Assembly (NCBI GenBank): GCA_036518955.1
Contig: DATDMG010000467.1
Location: 1-8,283, forward strand
Length of the DNA stretch: 8,283 bases
Direction of reading: 5' to 3'
Origin: DATDMG01 sp036518955
GTDB taxonomy: Bacteria; Actinomycetota; Actinomycetes; Actinomycetales; Kineosporiaceae
Below, in pieces: positions 1-6,145 of the stretch (the stretch's first letter is position 1; each line of letters starts with the position of its first letter). The translations under genes were made by a program, and so were the position numbers. Under the pieces are notes generated by a model. The model was given only the letters and a program-made list of their open reading frames with translations, searched no databases and had not been told where the DNA came from.

Positions 1-120
1 CTGGGCGTGCTCAACGGGCGGTCGCCGGTGCGCGGCGCGTTGCGGCAGGTGGCGGTGGGGGTGGTGGCGGCGGGCGTCACCTACGGCGTGGGGGCGCTGA
101 TCGGCGTCCGGACCAGCTGA
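1..120 (+). CDS. VIT1/CCC1-family transporter, C-terminal end (5' end outside window)
   Basis: The frame is open from the first base to the TGA at 118-120 and encodes the last 39 residues of a protein. The segment reads as a short loop with NGRSPVRGALRQ followed by a hydrophobic Gly/Ala/Val helix (about residues 17-36 of the fragment, containing AAGVTYGVGALIG). A loop of the type GRSPxRxGLRQ followed by a final helix with TYGxGxLxG is typical of bacterial VIT/CCC1-family proteins, which move iron or manganese across the membrane. Only the last transmembrane helix is visible, so substrate and full length cannot be judged. The next gene on the same strand starts 31 bases downstream, but it appears to have its own promoter. 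Family assignment is from pattern memory of a short segment, so moderate confidence. Confidence 0.72.
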   Translation: MGVLNGRSPVRGALRQVAVGVVAAGVTYGVGALIGVRTS

Positions 121-139
121 GCCGCGCCCGGCAGCCCCG

Positions 140-151
140 TAGTCTGGACGC
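140..151 (+). promoter_or_regulatory. Candidate leaderless promoter (-10 TAGTCT) for the dimethylformamidase-like gene
   Basis: TAGTCT at 140-145 fits the actinobacterial -10 consensus TAnnnT and is followed by exactly six bases before the GTG at 152. This would place the transcription start on the first base of the start codon. No Shine-Dalgarno sequence is visible upstream of 152, in keeping with a leaderless message. The -35 position at 17-bp spacing (117-122, CTGAGC) matches TTGACA at only three bases and overlaps the stop codon of the upstream gene. Inference from spacing and sequence only. Confidence 0.5.
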
Positions 152-1864
152 GTGGTACCCACGGCCCAGGCACCGCCCGACGTCCCGATCAGCCGGCTGC
201 GGCGGACCCGGATCCTGGTCACCGCGCTCGCCACGGCGGCCGCGCTGGGCGGCGGGCTGGCGGGGGACCAGTGGCGGCGGCCGACGATGGCACCGTCCGG
301 TGCCCCTGCGGCGGCCCCGGGCACAGCCGGTGGGGCATCCGGCACCGGCGGGCCACCGGACGGCGCCGCCCCCGCCTCGCCCGCGGGCTGGGGCGAGGCG
401 GTCCGGGCGGAGAACGCCAGGCCCGGCACCGCGAACTGGCGGATCGGCAGCACCGCCGGCAAGCAGGCCGGCTTGGAGGCCTACGCCGACCGGGTGTCGG
501 TACGGTCCGGCGAGTCGGTGGGCCTGTACATCGACGGTACCGGCCCGGTGACCGTGCGGGCGTTGCGGATGGGCGACTACGGCGGGGTCGGTGCCCGGCA
601 GGTGTGGAGCGGGCAGCTGACCGCGACCCGGCAACCGGCGAGGACGACGGACGAGGGTGCCGTCCCGGACGCCGGGGGGATCCGCAAGACCCATCTGGTG
701 GTGGCGCCCTGGCACCGCAACGGCCTGGTCGGCACCAGTGGCTGGCCCGAGGGTCACTACCTGCTCCGGCTCGACGCCGGGCCGGCTGCCCGCTACGTCC
801 CGCTCACGGTGCGCAGCGCCGACGCGCGGGGCCGCCTGCTCGTCGTCACCGCGCCGATGACCTGGCAGGCCTACAACCACTGGGGCGGCGGTTCGCTCTA
901 CGACGGGGACGACGGTGCCTTCGCCGACCGGAGTCGCGCGGTGTCGTTCGACCGGCCCTACCTGGACGGCTACGGCTCAGGCCGGTTCATGACCTACGAC
1001 GAGCCGATCGTCACCCTCGCCGAGCGGGCTGCGCTCCCGCTCGCCTGGGCGACCGACTACGACGTCGCCGCTGACCCGGGCCTCGTCCGCGGGGCCAGCG
1101 GGATCGTCATCGGCGGTCACGCCGAGTACTGGACGGCTCCGATGCGGGACGCGGTGACCGAGGCGGTGGCCTCGGGTTCGAACCTCGCCGTCTTCGGGGC
1201 GAACACCGCGTACTGGCGGGTCCGCCTGGCGGGACGGCAGACCGGCCTGCCCGGGGCGCCGGATCGGCGGGACGGCGCGCCGCGGATCATCGTGGGGGCC
1301 AAGGACGCCCACCTGGACCCGCTGGCGGCGTCGGACCCGGGTGGGGCGACGGCGCGCTTCCGCGACCCCCCGGCGCCGCGATCGGAGGAGGCGCTCACGG
1401 GGATGCGGTACGACTGCTTCCCGGCCGAGACGTCCTGGACCGTGGTCGACCCCGGGTGGTGGGGGTACGCCGGGACCGGGGTCACCGCGGGGGAGAAGCT
1501 GGAGGGCGTGGTGGGTCCGGAGGCCGACCGGATCTACCCGGGCGCGACCCGGCCGGTGCCGGCGGAGATCGTCGCCTACCAGCCGTACCGGTGCGGCCCC
1601 TCGGCCAGCACGGTGCACACCGGGGTGTACTGGGTGGCGCCCTCCGGGGCCGCCGTGTTCACGGCCGGCACCATGCGCTGGCCGTGCTCGACCGAGGTCG
1701 GCTGCACCGGCGTCCGGGGCACCCGCGCGGCGGCGGTCACCAGTCGGGTGACGACGAACGTGCTGGCGGCCTTCGCCGAGCCGCTCGCCGGCCGGGCGCA
1801 CCCGGCGAGGGACACCGTGCCGCAGTTCGCGCTGCCCTCGCGGGTGACGACGCACGCGGTCTGA
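152..1864 (+). CDS. Secreted or membrane-anchored N,N-dimethylformamidase beta subunit-like protein
   Basis: The 570-residue product starts with a basic stretch (SRLRRTR, residues 14-20) and a hydrophobic segment at about 21-38, giving a signal peptide or signal anchor. A Pro/Ala/Gly/Ser-rich linker follows to about residue 80. The rest resembles the large-subunit C-terminal domain of dimethylformamidase (DMFA2_C type). It includes a beta-rich region around 110-220, then MTWQAYNHWGGGSLY (236-250), GGHAEYWT (321-328) and GANTAYWR (349-356), motifs I associate with this family. Characterised dimethylformamidase is a mononuclear iron amidohydrolase, but I cannot align its Tyr/Tyr/Glu iron ligands with confidence here, so activity and substrate are open. 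The four cysteines (422, 481, 512, 518) all lie in the C-terminal half and would suit disulfides outside the cytoplasm. No small (alpha) subunit gene is visible nearby. GTG at 152 is chosen because the -10-like hexamer stands six bases upstream. The gene converges on the metalloprotease gene. Confidence 0.8.
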   Translation: MVPTAQAPPDVPISRLRRTRILVTALATAAALGGGLAGDQWRRPTMAPSGAPAAAPGTAGGASGTGGPPDGAAPASPAGWGEAVRAENARPGTANWRIGSTAGKQAGLEAYADRVSVRSGESVGLYIDGTGPVTVRALRMGDYGGVGARQVWSGQLTATRQPARTTDEGAVPDAGGIRKTHLVVAPWHRNGLVGTSGWPEGHYLLRLDAGPAARYVPLTVRSADARGRLLVVTAPMTWQAYNHWGGGSLYDGDDGAFADRSRAVSFDRPYLDGYGSGRFMTYDEPIVTLAERAALPLAWATDYDVAADPGLVRGASGIVIGGHAEYWTAPMRDAVTEAVASGSNLAVFGANTAYWRVRLAGRQTGLPGAPDRRDGAPRIIVGAKDAHLDPLAASDPGGATARFRDPPAPRSEEALTGMRYDCFPAETSWTVVDPGWWGYAGTGVTAGEKLEGVVGPEADRIYPGATRPVPAEIVAYQPYRCGPSASTVHTGVYWVAPSGAAVFTAGTMRWPCSTEVGCTGVRGTRAAAVTSRVTTNVLAAFAEPLAGRAHPARDTVPQFALPSRVTTHAV

Positions 1865-1895
1865 GCCCCCGGCCAGCCTGCGACGCGACCAGTGG
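1865..1895. other. Short convergent intergenic gap
   Basis: Only 31 bases separate the stop of the plus-strand dimethylformamidase-like gene from the stop of the minus-strand protease gene. There is no long stem-loop or T-run. A small palindrome, GACCAGTGGTC (1887-1897, 5-bp arms around one base), overlaps the protease stop codon and is too short to be called a terminator. Transcription from both sides may therefore overlap or end by factor-dependent means. Confidence 0.6.
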
Positions 1896-3860
1896 TCAAC
1901 GACCCCGGAGCGTGCTCGCGACCCGGGTGGCGCCGAGCGAGCGCGGACCGGCCGCGGCGGACACCCGACCCACCACTCGCAGCGTCGCGGCACGGGCGCC
2001 GGGTGATCCCGACTGCACCACGACGAGGCCGCTGGCGGCCGACACGTTCCCGACCCGGTCGACCGCGACGACCCACCAGGTGTGCCGGCCCGACGGCGTC
2101 CGCACCCGGACGGACGTCGTGCCCGCCACCCGTACCGGCGCACCGCCGTCCAGCGCCACCAGGTAGCAGGCCACGCCCGAGCCCGCGTCCGGGGCAGGTT
2201 GCCACGACAGCATTCCGGCCGAGGTCAGGCGCAGCCCGGGCGGTGCCGCCGGCGGCGTCGCGTCCGCGGTCACCGGAACCGGGGCCGAGGTGCCGGTGAC
2301 CGTCCCCGCGCCGCTGCGGGTCTCGACCGTGAGCACGTGGCCGCCGTCGCTCAGGCCGGTGACCTGGGCCGACCCGGTGCGAGCGGGGGTGAGCGCCAGC
2401 GCCCGCACCACGCCGTCGACCAGCACCTGGGCGGCGACGTCCGTCGTGGTGCGCCAGGACACCGTGGTGGTGGGGCCGACGACGGTCCCGGCCGCGGGCG
2501 CGGTGAGTACCGGAGCGGGGGCGGCGGCGTCCGCCGTGGAGGGCGCCACCGTGATCCGGGCGCCGGAACCGGTGGCGGACACCACGGTCAGGGTCAGGTT
2601 CGCGCCCGGGACCGGCCAGGGCCGGCCCACCGGCAGGAACACGGCCGAGAACGGCGCCGCGCTGCCCGGCTGGCCGTCGAGCAGCCGGCTGGCGGGGTAG
2701 GCCGCGTCCGGCCGCAGGTGCAGCTGGACTCCGGCCCAGCCGGGCTCGCGGAGGTCCGGGGCGGCGGCCGGTCGGTAGTCCACGTAGAGCCAGGCGCTGC
2801 CGACGCGGATCTTGACGGCCCGGGTGGCGCCGACCTGTCCCAACGGCGCCAGGTCGACGCTGGCGCGGCCGCCCGCGGGCACGGTGACCGTGGTCACCAG
2901 GCCGAGGGCGTCGGCCAGGGCGGTGTTGAGATTGCCGGTGGGCCGGTCCATCGCGGCACCCATCACGTCGGCGTAGTCGCGGTACTCCTGCGCGGTGCAC
3001 GTGTTCGACAGGGTCACCCTGGCCCCCGACGCGCTGCACACGGCGATGTTCGCGTGCCCGAGCCCCAGGTTGTGACCGAACTCGTGAGCCAGCACGTCCA
3101 CCAGCGGAACGCCGTTGTCCCAGATCAGCGAGCCGCCCAGCTGGGCCAGGCCGGCCCAGCCGGCACAGTCGTCACGGGCCGGGAAGTAGACGGCGACGTG
3201 CTGGGTCGGGGACACCGGCAAGGGCAGCCCGTTCGCGGCGAGGGCGGAGTTGGCCAGTGCGACCGGGTCGCACGAGCCGGGGTCGGCGATCCGCGCCCAG
3301 TCCAGGACCACCGGGGTGATCGAGATCAGGCCCCCTGACTGGGCCGACCAGTACGCGGCGGTCGCCGTCGCGACCTCGGTCAGGGTTGCCCGGGTCGCGC
3401 CGTCCGGCGAGCCCCAGTAGACCGGCAGCACCGTCAACCGGTGCGCGCCGAGGACGGACGAGGCGCGCGTCGTCACCGGGTGGCGGACGTCCTCCGGCGC
3501 GCCGGCGCCGATGCTGGGGGCCGCTGGAGGCGCGGGGTCCACGGACCTCACCCACACCCCGTCCCGCTCCGGCAGGGCCGTCACGCTCACCCGCTGGCCC
3601 GCGGACAGCCCCGCCGCCTGGTCCGGCGGCAGCGAGACCAACCTCCCGGCAACGTCTGCCACGGCCTCGGTGCGCAGGCCCGCGTCGCCCGGACCGCGGG
3701 CTCCGGTACGCGGCTCGGTGCGCTCGTCGTCCACCGCGATGATCCGCACGGTTCCCGGGAGCGTCCGGACCGGGACGGCGCCCGCCGCGGCCGTCGTGGC
3801 GGCCTCGACCACGGCGAGCGCCGTGGCCGCGCAGACGAGCAGGAGCCGGCGTAGTGGCAC
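1896..3860 (-). CDS. Secreted zinc metalloprotease, M11/gametolysin-like, with Ig-like and fibronectin-III-like modules
   Basis: The 654-residue product has a cleavable-looking signal peptide (MPLRRLLL, then a hydrophobic stretch to about residue 27). A beta-rich N-terminal region of propeptide type covers about 30-112. A metzincin catalytic domain spans about 138-310 with HEFGHNLGLGH at 259-269: His259, His263 and His269 would bind zinc and Glu260 would be the catalytic base. DYADVMG at 295-301 supplies the Met-turn (Met300). Cysteines 197, 232, 275 and 288 could form two disulfides. A beta-sandwich region follows (about 322-440), then an Ig-like module (about 449-530) and a fibronectin-III-like module (about 535-613, with AVDRVGNVS near its end). 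The extra modules suggest attachment to surfaces or polymers. There is no LPxTG anchor or C-terminal helix, so a released enzyme is likely. GTG at 3858-3860 has a purine-rich GGGAGGG just upstream and directly precedes the signal peptide. M11 is preferred over M12B because of the sequence after the third His and the overall layout; the substrate is unknown. Confidence 0.85.
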   Translation of the reverse strand: MPLRRLLLVCAATALAVVEAATTAAAGAVPVRTLPGTVRIIAVDDERTEPRTGARGPGDAGLRTEAVADVAGRLVSLPPDQAAGLSAGQRVSVTALPERDGVWVRSVDPAPPAAPSIGAGAPEDVRHPVTTRASSVLGAHRLTVLPVYWGSPDGATRATLTEVATATAAYWSAQSGGLISITPVVLDWARIADPGSCDPVALANSALAANGLPLPVSPTQHVAVYFPARDDCAGWAGLAQLGGSLIWDNGVPLVDVLAHEFGHNLGLGHANIAVCSASGARVTLSNTCTAQEYRDYADVMGAAMDRPTGNLNTALADALGLVTTVTVPAGGRASVDLAPLGQVGATRAVKIRVGSAWLYVDYRPAAAPDLREPGWAGVQLHLRPDAAYPASRLLDGQPGSAAPFSAVFLPVGRPWPVPGANLTLTVVSATGSGARITVAPSTADAAAPAPVLTAPAAGTVVGPTTTVSWRTTTDVAAQVLVDGVVRALALTPARTGSAQVTGLSDGGHVLTVETRSGAGTVTGTSAPVPVTADATPPAAPPGLRLTSAGMLSWQPAPDAGSGVACYLVALDGGAPVRVAGTTSVRVRTPSGRHTWWVVAVDRVGNVSAASGLVVVQSGSPGARAATLRVVGRVSAAAGPRSLGATRVASTLRGR

Positions 3861-4139
3861 GTGCCCTCCCTGGCGTGAGCGTCCTGTGGCAGGCGTATCG
3901 GGAGGGACGGGCGACGCGGTGAGCGGGTGCTTGGGCCACCGGGGTGACCGGGCCCCGAGCGGACGGGTGACCTCCTCTCACCGTCGGCTCACACCCTCAC
4001 CTGGCTGCCCCGGACCGCGTGGCTCGCCGATCCGCTCGGCGTGTCGCGCCGGAAGGCGGTGGGTGACGGGAGGGCGGCGGCCGGGTGAACCGGGCGCGGA
4101 ACACTCGCTCGGCGCAGCGCCCCGCCGCTGCCGGACCAC

Positions 4140-4167
4140 GGGGAGGACCCGGGGAGGACCCGGGGAG
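4140..4167. repeat. Short tandem repeat, 11-bp unit GGGGAGGACCC
   Basis: Two perfect adjacent copies of GGGGAGGACCC occupy 4140-4150 and 4151-4161. A third, partial copy (GGGGAG) runs from 4162 to 4167. It lies in the gene-free stretch downstream of the small membrane protein gene. No function is evident; slippage in GC-rich DNA is enough to explain it. Confidence 0.8.
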
Positions 4168-4230
4168 CGGGCCGGAGGTGCCCTTCGGAGGCGGCCGGAG
4201 GCACCGCGCCCGGATGCCGCGCCGCATACG

Positions 4231-4264
4231 CGGGCAGGGCCCGCCGGTCGGCGGGCCCTGCCCG
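4231..4264 (-). terminator. Strong 15-bp hairpin, probable terminator of the small membrane protein gene
   Basis: CGGGCAGGGCCCGCC (4231-4245) and its exact reverse complement (4250-4264) flank a four-base loop, GGTC. The hairpin begins 24 bases past the stop codon of the minus-strand gene ending at 4289, the usual place for a terminator. There is no U-run after the stem on either strand, as is common for actinobacterial hairpin terminators. It would also insulate the downstream protease gene from read-through. Confidence 0.7.
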
Positions 4265-4288
4265 GGGAGGAGGGACGGAGCGGGAAGG

Positions 4289-4873
4289 TCACACGGCGAC
4301 GGGCCGGCGCTGAGCCGGGGCCGGCAGGCGCAGTTCGACGTCGTCCGTCGTTCGGCGCAGGTGCAGGAATCCGAGGGCCACGAGCACCAGCAGGACGGCG
4401 GCTCCGGTGAACGCGGCGATCGCCGCGTAGCCGGCGATCTTGCCGATCGTGCCGAACGCGTAGGCGTTCAGGAGCAGGCCGCGCAGCGTCTCGCCGCGGA
4501 ACACGGTGTCGACGGTCGCCTTCGCCTGCGCGTCGTTCGGGTTCGCCCGAGAGATCGCGCTCAGCTCGGCGTAGGTCTTGCCCCCGCCGAGTTGCGCGAT
4601 GTGCTTGGCGATGTACTGGTCGGCGTAGGCCTTTGCCTGGTCACCGGTGAGCAGTTGCTTGCCGCCGTACTGCTGCAGGCCGGGGAACTCGCTCGCTGGC
4701 AGGGCTTGGCTGCCGGCCGCCGGGAAGAAGATCCGCTGCGCGGACAACTGGTCGTGCACCTGGGTGTTGACGAAGGTGCTGCCCCAGGTCAGCAGCCCTC
4801 CGGCGGCGGCCAGCACGACGGCCAGCACGAGACCGGCAGTGGTGAGAAGGGCATCGAAAGTGACGCGTCGCAT
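4289..4873 (-). CDS. Conserved two-helix membrane protein of unknown function (often mislabelled LigA)
   Basis: The 194-residue product begins MRRVTFDALL and has a hydrophobic helix at about 8-30. An extracytoplasmic region of about 110 residues follows (including NTQVHDQLSAQRIFFP, 36-51, and GEQAKAYADQY-like GDQAKAYADQYI, 77-88). A conserved-looking VFRGETLRGLLLNAYAFG (124-141) leads into a second long hydrophobic segment (about 142-171), and a basic cytoplasmic tail closes the protein. Two helices with both ends inside fit the charge pattern. I recall similar actinobacterial proteins being labelled 'aromatic ring-opening dioxygenase LigA', but no dioxygenase feature is visible. The start is supported by GAGGAG five bases upstream of the ATG (4871-4873). 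The gene is transcribed away from the CDF gene and is followed by a strong hairpin. Function unknown. Confidence 0.82.
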   Translation of the reverse strand: MRRVTFDALLTTAGLVLAVVLAAAGGLLTWGSTFVNTQVHDQLSAQRIFFPAAGSQALPASEFPGLQQYGGKQLLTGDQAKAYADQYIAKHIAQLGGGKTYAELSAISRANPNDAQAKATVDTVFRGETLRGLLLNAYAFGTIGKIAGYAAIAAFTGAAVLLVLVALGFLHLRRTTDDVELRLPAPAQRRPVAV

Positions 4874-5055
4874 GGTGGCTCCTCTGCCGAAGGGTTACCT
4901 GAAGCACTTTCCAGCGTTCTCCGGCCTCGGGGTCAGAGGGAGGGACCCACGTCCTGGTCATTGAATTCGGAACTACCTCGAGGCCTTTGGGGGGGCCCGT
5001 GGGGGACCTGCGTCCCGCCGTCCCCTCTCGGGATGCCCGTTGCGGTCTCGGGACC
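4874..5055. promoter_or_regulatory. Divergent intergenic region between small membrane protein gene and CDF gene
   Basis: This region must carry the start signals of the minus-strand gene. Its least GC-rich stretch is around 4958-4975 (contains TTGAATTCGGAACTA), but I find no clean -35/-10 pair on the minus strand. Toward the CDF side there is an inverted repeat, GGGGAC (5002-5007) and GTCCCC (5020-5025) around 12 bases. An alternative tighter pairing is GGGAC (5003-5007) with GTCCC (5012-5016). The dyad is centred about 54 bases upstream of the CDF start, so it could be an operator, but at this GC content it may be chance. Confidence 0.4.
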
Positions 5056-5067
5056 TACCGTCGCCGG
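5056..5067 (+). promoter_or_regulatory. Candidate leaderless promoter (-10 TACCGT) for the CDF transporter gene
   Basis: TACCGT at 5056-5061 fits TAnnnT and stands exactly six bases before the GTG at 5068. No Shine-Dalgarno sequence is evident. The spacing is identical to that at 140-151. The -35 position at 17-bp spacing (5033-5038, ATGCCC) is a poor match to TTGACA. This site is the main reason for choosing 5068 as the start. Confidence 0.5.
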
Positions 5068-6045
5068 GTGAGTGGCGACGACGATCGGCAGCCCCGGACG
5101 GAGGACGGCGGCGAGAGCACGGTGACCGTGCTCGTCGCGGGTGCCGCGAATCTGTCCATCGCCGTCGCGAAGGCGGTCGGCGCCGCGGTCAGCGGCTCGG
5201 CCGCAATGCTCTCCGAGGCGGCCCACTCGGTGGCCGACACGGTGACCGAGGTGCTGCTCTTCGTCGCCATCCGTCGCGGTCGCCGACCGCCGGACGCCCG
5301 CCACCCACTGGGGTACGGGCGCGAGTCCTACCTGTGGGCCCTGCTGGCAGCGCTGGCCACCTTCGTCGCCGGGGCGGTGGTCTCGATGCTGGAGGGCGTG
5401 AACAAGATCCTTCACGGTGAGCAGGGCAATGGCCTGCTGGTCTCCTACGTCGTCCTCGCCGTCGCGTTCGTGATGGAGGGGGGCTCCTTCCTGCGAGCTC
5501 TGCAGCAGGTCCGACGCGGAGCGCGGCGCTGGCGGATGCGGATGCCCAGCTTCCTGCGCCACACCAGCGACACGGCCGTCAAGGCGGTCGCGCTCGAGGA
5601 CGCCGCCGCGCTGGTCGGCCTGGTGATCGCCGCCGTCGGTCTGGGGCTCAGCGCGGCCACCGGCAGCCCGCTCTGGGACGGGCTGGCCTCCGTGGTGATC
5701 GGGCTCATGCTCGTCGTGGTGGCCGTGTCGCTCGTCCGGTCGAACAGCAGCCTGCTCGTCGGGCGGGCGGCGCTGCCGGTGCTGGAGGAGACGCTGCGCC
5801 ACGACCTCTCGGGGGTGCCCGGCGTGGTCAGCATCCCGCTGTTCGTGACCACGATCACCGGTCCGGGCCGGCTGCTGGTCGCCGCCAAGGTCGAGTTCTC
5901 CGGCGAGTGCACCGCCGGCGACATCGAGCGCATCGCGGACGACGCCGAGCGCCGGTTCGTCGCCCGCTTTCCCGGGGTCGAGCACGTCTTCCTCGATCCG
6001 ACCGCGCACCCGTCCCGGCGCCGGGCGGTGGATCCCCACCGGTAG
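5068..6045 (+). CDS. Cation diffusion facilitator (CDF) family transporter, SLC30A9/ZnT9-like
   Basis: The 325-residue product has a short acidic N-terminus and then helices at about 19-42, 45-67, 88-108, 124-142, 172-196 and 203-223, followed by a cytoplasmic alpha/beta C-terminal domain of about 95 residues. This is the CDF layout; these proteins export divalent metals, usually zinc, in exchange for protons. Helix 2 has the expected His-x3-Asp metal pair in AAHSVAD (His53, Asp57). Helix 5 does not show the usual His-x3-Asp; it reads KAVALEDAAALVG (172-184) with Glu177-Asp178. Together with HPLGYGRESYLWAL (79-92), this is the pattern I associate with the SLC30A9-like branch, whose metal preference is less certain. 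The start at 5068 gives a typical N-terminus and lies six bases after a -10-like hexamer. An in-frame TTG at 4987 would only add an Arg/Pro-rich leader. The gene is followed after 100 bases by the Hsp70-like gene on the same strand. Confidence 0.88.
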   Translation: MSGDDDRQPRTEDGGESTVTVLVAGAANLSIAVAKAVGAAVSGSAAMLSEAAHSVADTVTEVLLFVAIRRGRRPPDARHPLGYGRESYLWALLAALATFVAGAVVSMLEGVNKILHGEQGNGLLVSYVVLAVAFVMEGGSFLRALQQVRRGARRWRMRMPSFLRHTSDTAVKAVALEDAAALVGLVIAAVGLGLSAATGSPLWDGLASVVIGLMLVVVAVSLVRSNSSLLVGRAALPVLEETLRHDLSGVPGVVSIPLFVTTITGPGRLLVAAKVEFSGECTAGDIERIADDAERRFVARFPGVEHVFLDPTAHPSRRRAVDPHR

Positions 6046-6078
6046 GGGAAATCCCCGCGCCGGCCCCTATTCCGGCGC
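6033..6078 (+). terminator. Candidate hairpins at the 3' end of the CDF gene
   Basis: GCGCCGG (6057-6063) and CCGGCGC (6072-6078) form a perfect 7-bp stem with an 8-base loop starting 12 bases after the CDF stop codon. Just upstream, TCCCC (6033-6037), GGGGA (6045-6049) and TCCCC (6052-6056) allow two mutually exclusive small stems that include the TAG stop. No U-run follows. It may end or attenuate transcription between the CDF and Hsp70-like genes; the strength is uncertain. Confidence 0.4.
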
Positions 6079-6079
6079 A

Positions 6080-6120
6080 GGAGATCTCCCTCCGAGGCGT
6101 TCCTCGGATACCGTCCTTCC
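6080..6120 (+). promoter_or_regulatory. Candidate promoter and operator dyads upstream of the Hsp70-like gene
   Basis: Three elements lie in tandem. GGAGATCTCC (6080-6089) is a perfect 10-bp palindrome. TCCGAGG (6091-6097) and CCTCGGA (6102-6108) form a perfect 7-bp dyad around CGTT. TACCGT (6109-6114), identical to the hexamer before the CDF gene, directly abuts that dyad. If TACCGT is the -10, transcription would start near 6121, giving a 25-base leader before the ATG. The dyad would then fill the -35/-10 spacer, a classic place for a repressor. It does not resemble the HspR HAIR or HrcA CIRCE elements known from heat-shock genes. Confidence 0.42.
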
Positions 6121-6145
6121 AGGACAACTGCATCCGGGGGCCCAC

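Larger units (their letters stand above)
3861..4288. other. Gene-free intergenic region between two minus-strand genes (428 bases)
   Basis: I see no convincing gene here. Open frames exist on both strands but are Arg/Pro/Gly-rich with no recognisable domain, as expected by chance at this GC content. The region should hold the promoter of the metalloprotease gene on the minus strand, but I find no good TAnnnT/TTGAC pair there. Visible items are a purine-rich direct repeat (4140-4167) and a strong hairpin (4231-4264). A perfect AGGAGGT on the minus strand (3970-3976) has no start codon at a useful distance. Confidence 0.6.

Noticed and set aside
1887..1897. GACCAGTGGTC palindrome between the convergent genes
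   Set aside because: Five-base arms with a single central base cannot form a terminator hairpin and are common by chance.
977..2143. 388-codon minus-strand open frame opposite the dimethylformamidase-like gene
   Set aside because: Arg/Pro-rich shadow that also runs across the convergent gene junction into the protease gene; no domain or ribosome site.
2082..3338. 418-codon plus-strand open frame opposite the metalloprotease gene
   Set aside because: Low-complexity Arg/Gly/His-rich translation and no domain, while the opposite strand encodes a signal peptide and an intact zinc-protease motif.
3970..3976. Perfect AGGAGGT ribosome-site sequence on the minus strand
   Set aside because: No ATG, GTG or TTG follows within a usable distance, so it is probably chance.
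4987..5067. Upstream TTG start for the CDF gene
   Set aside because: It would add 27 Arg/Pro/Gly-rich residues not expected in the family, has no ribosome site, and would bury the -10-like hexamer that fits the GTG at 5068.
4085..5071. 328-codon plus-strand open frame spanning the intergenic region and the small membrane protein gene
   Set aside because: It is antisense to a gene with a good ribosome site and clear membrane helices, and its own translation shows only composition bias.
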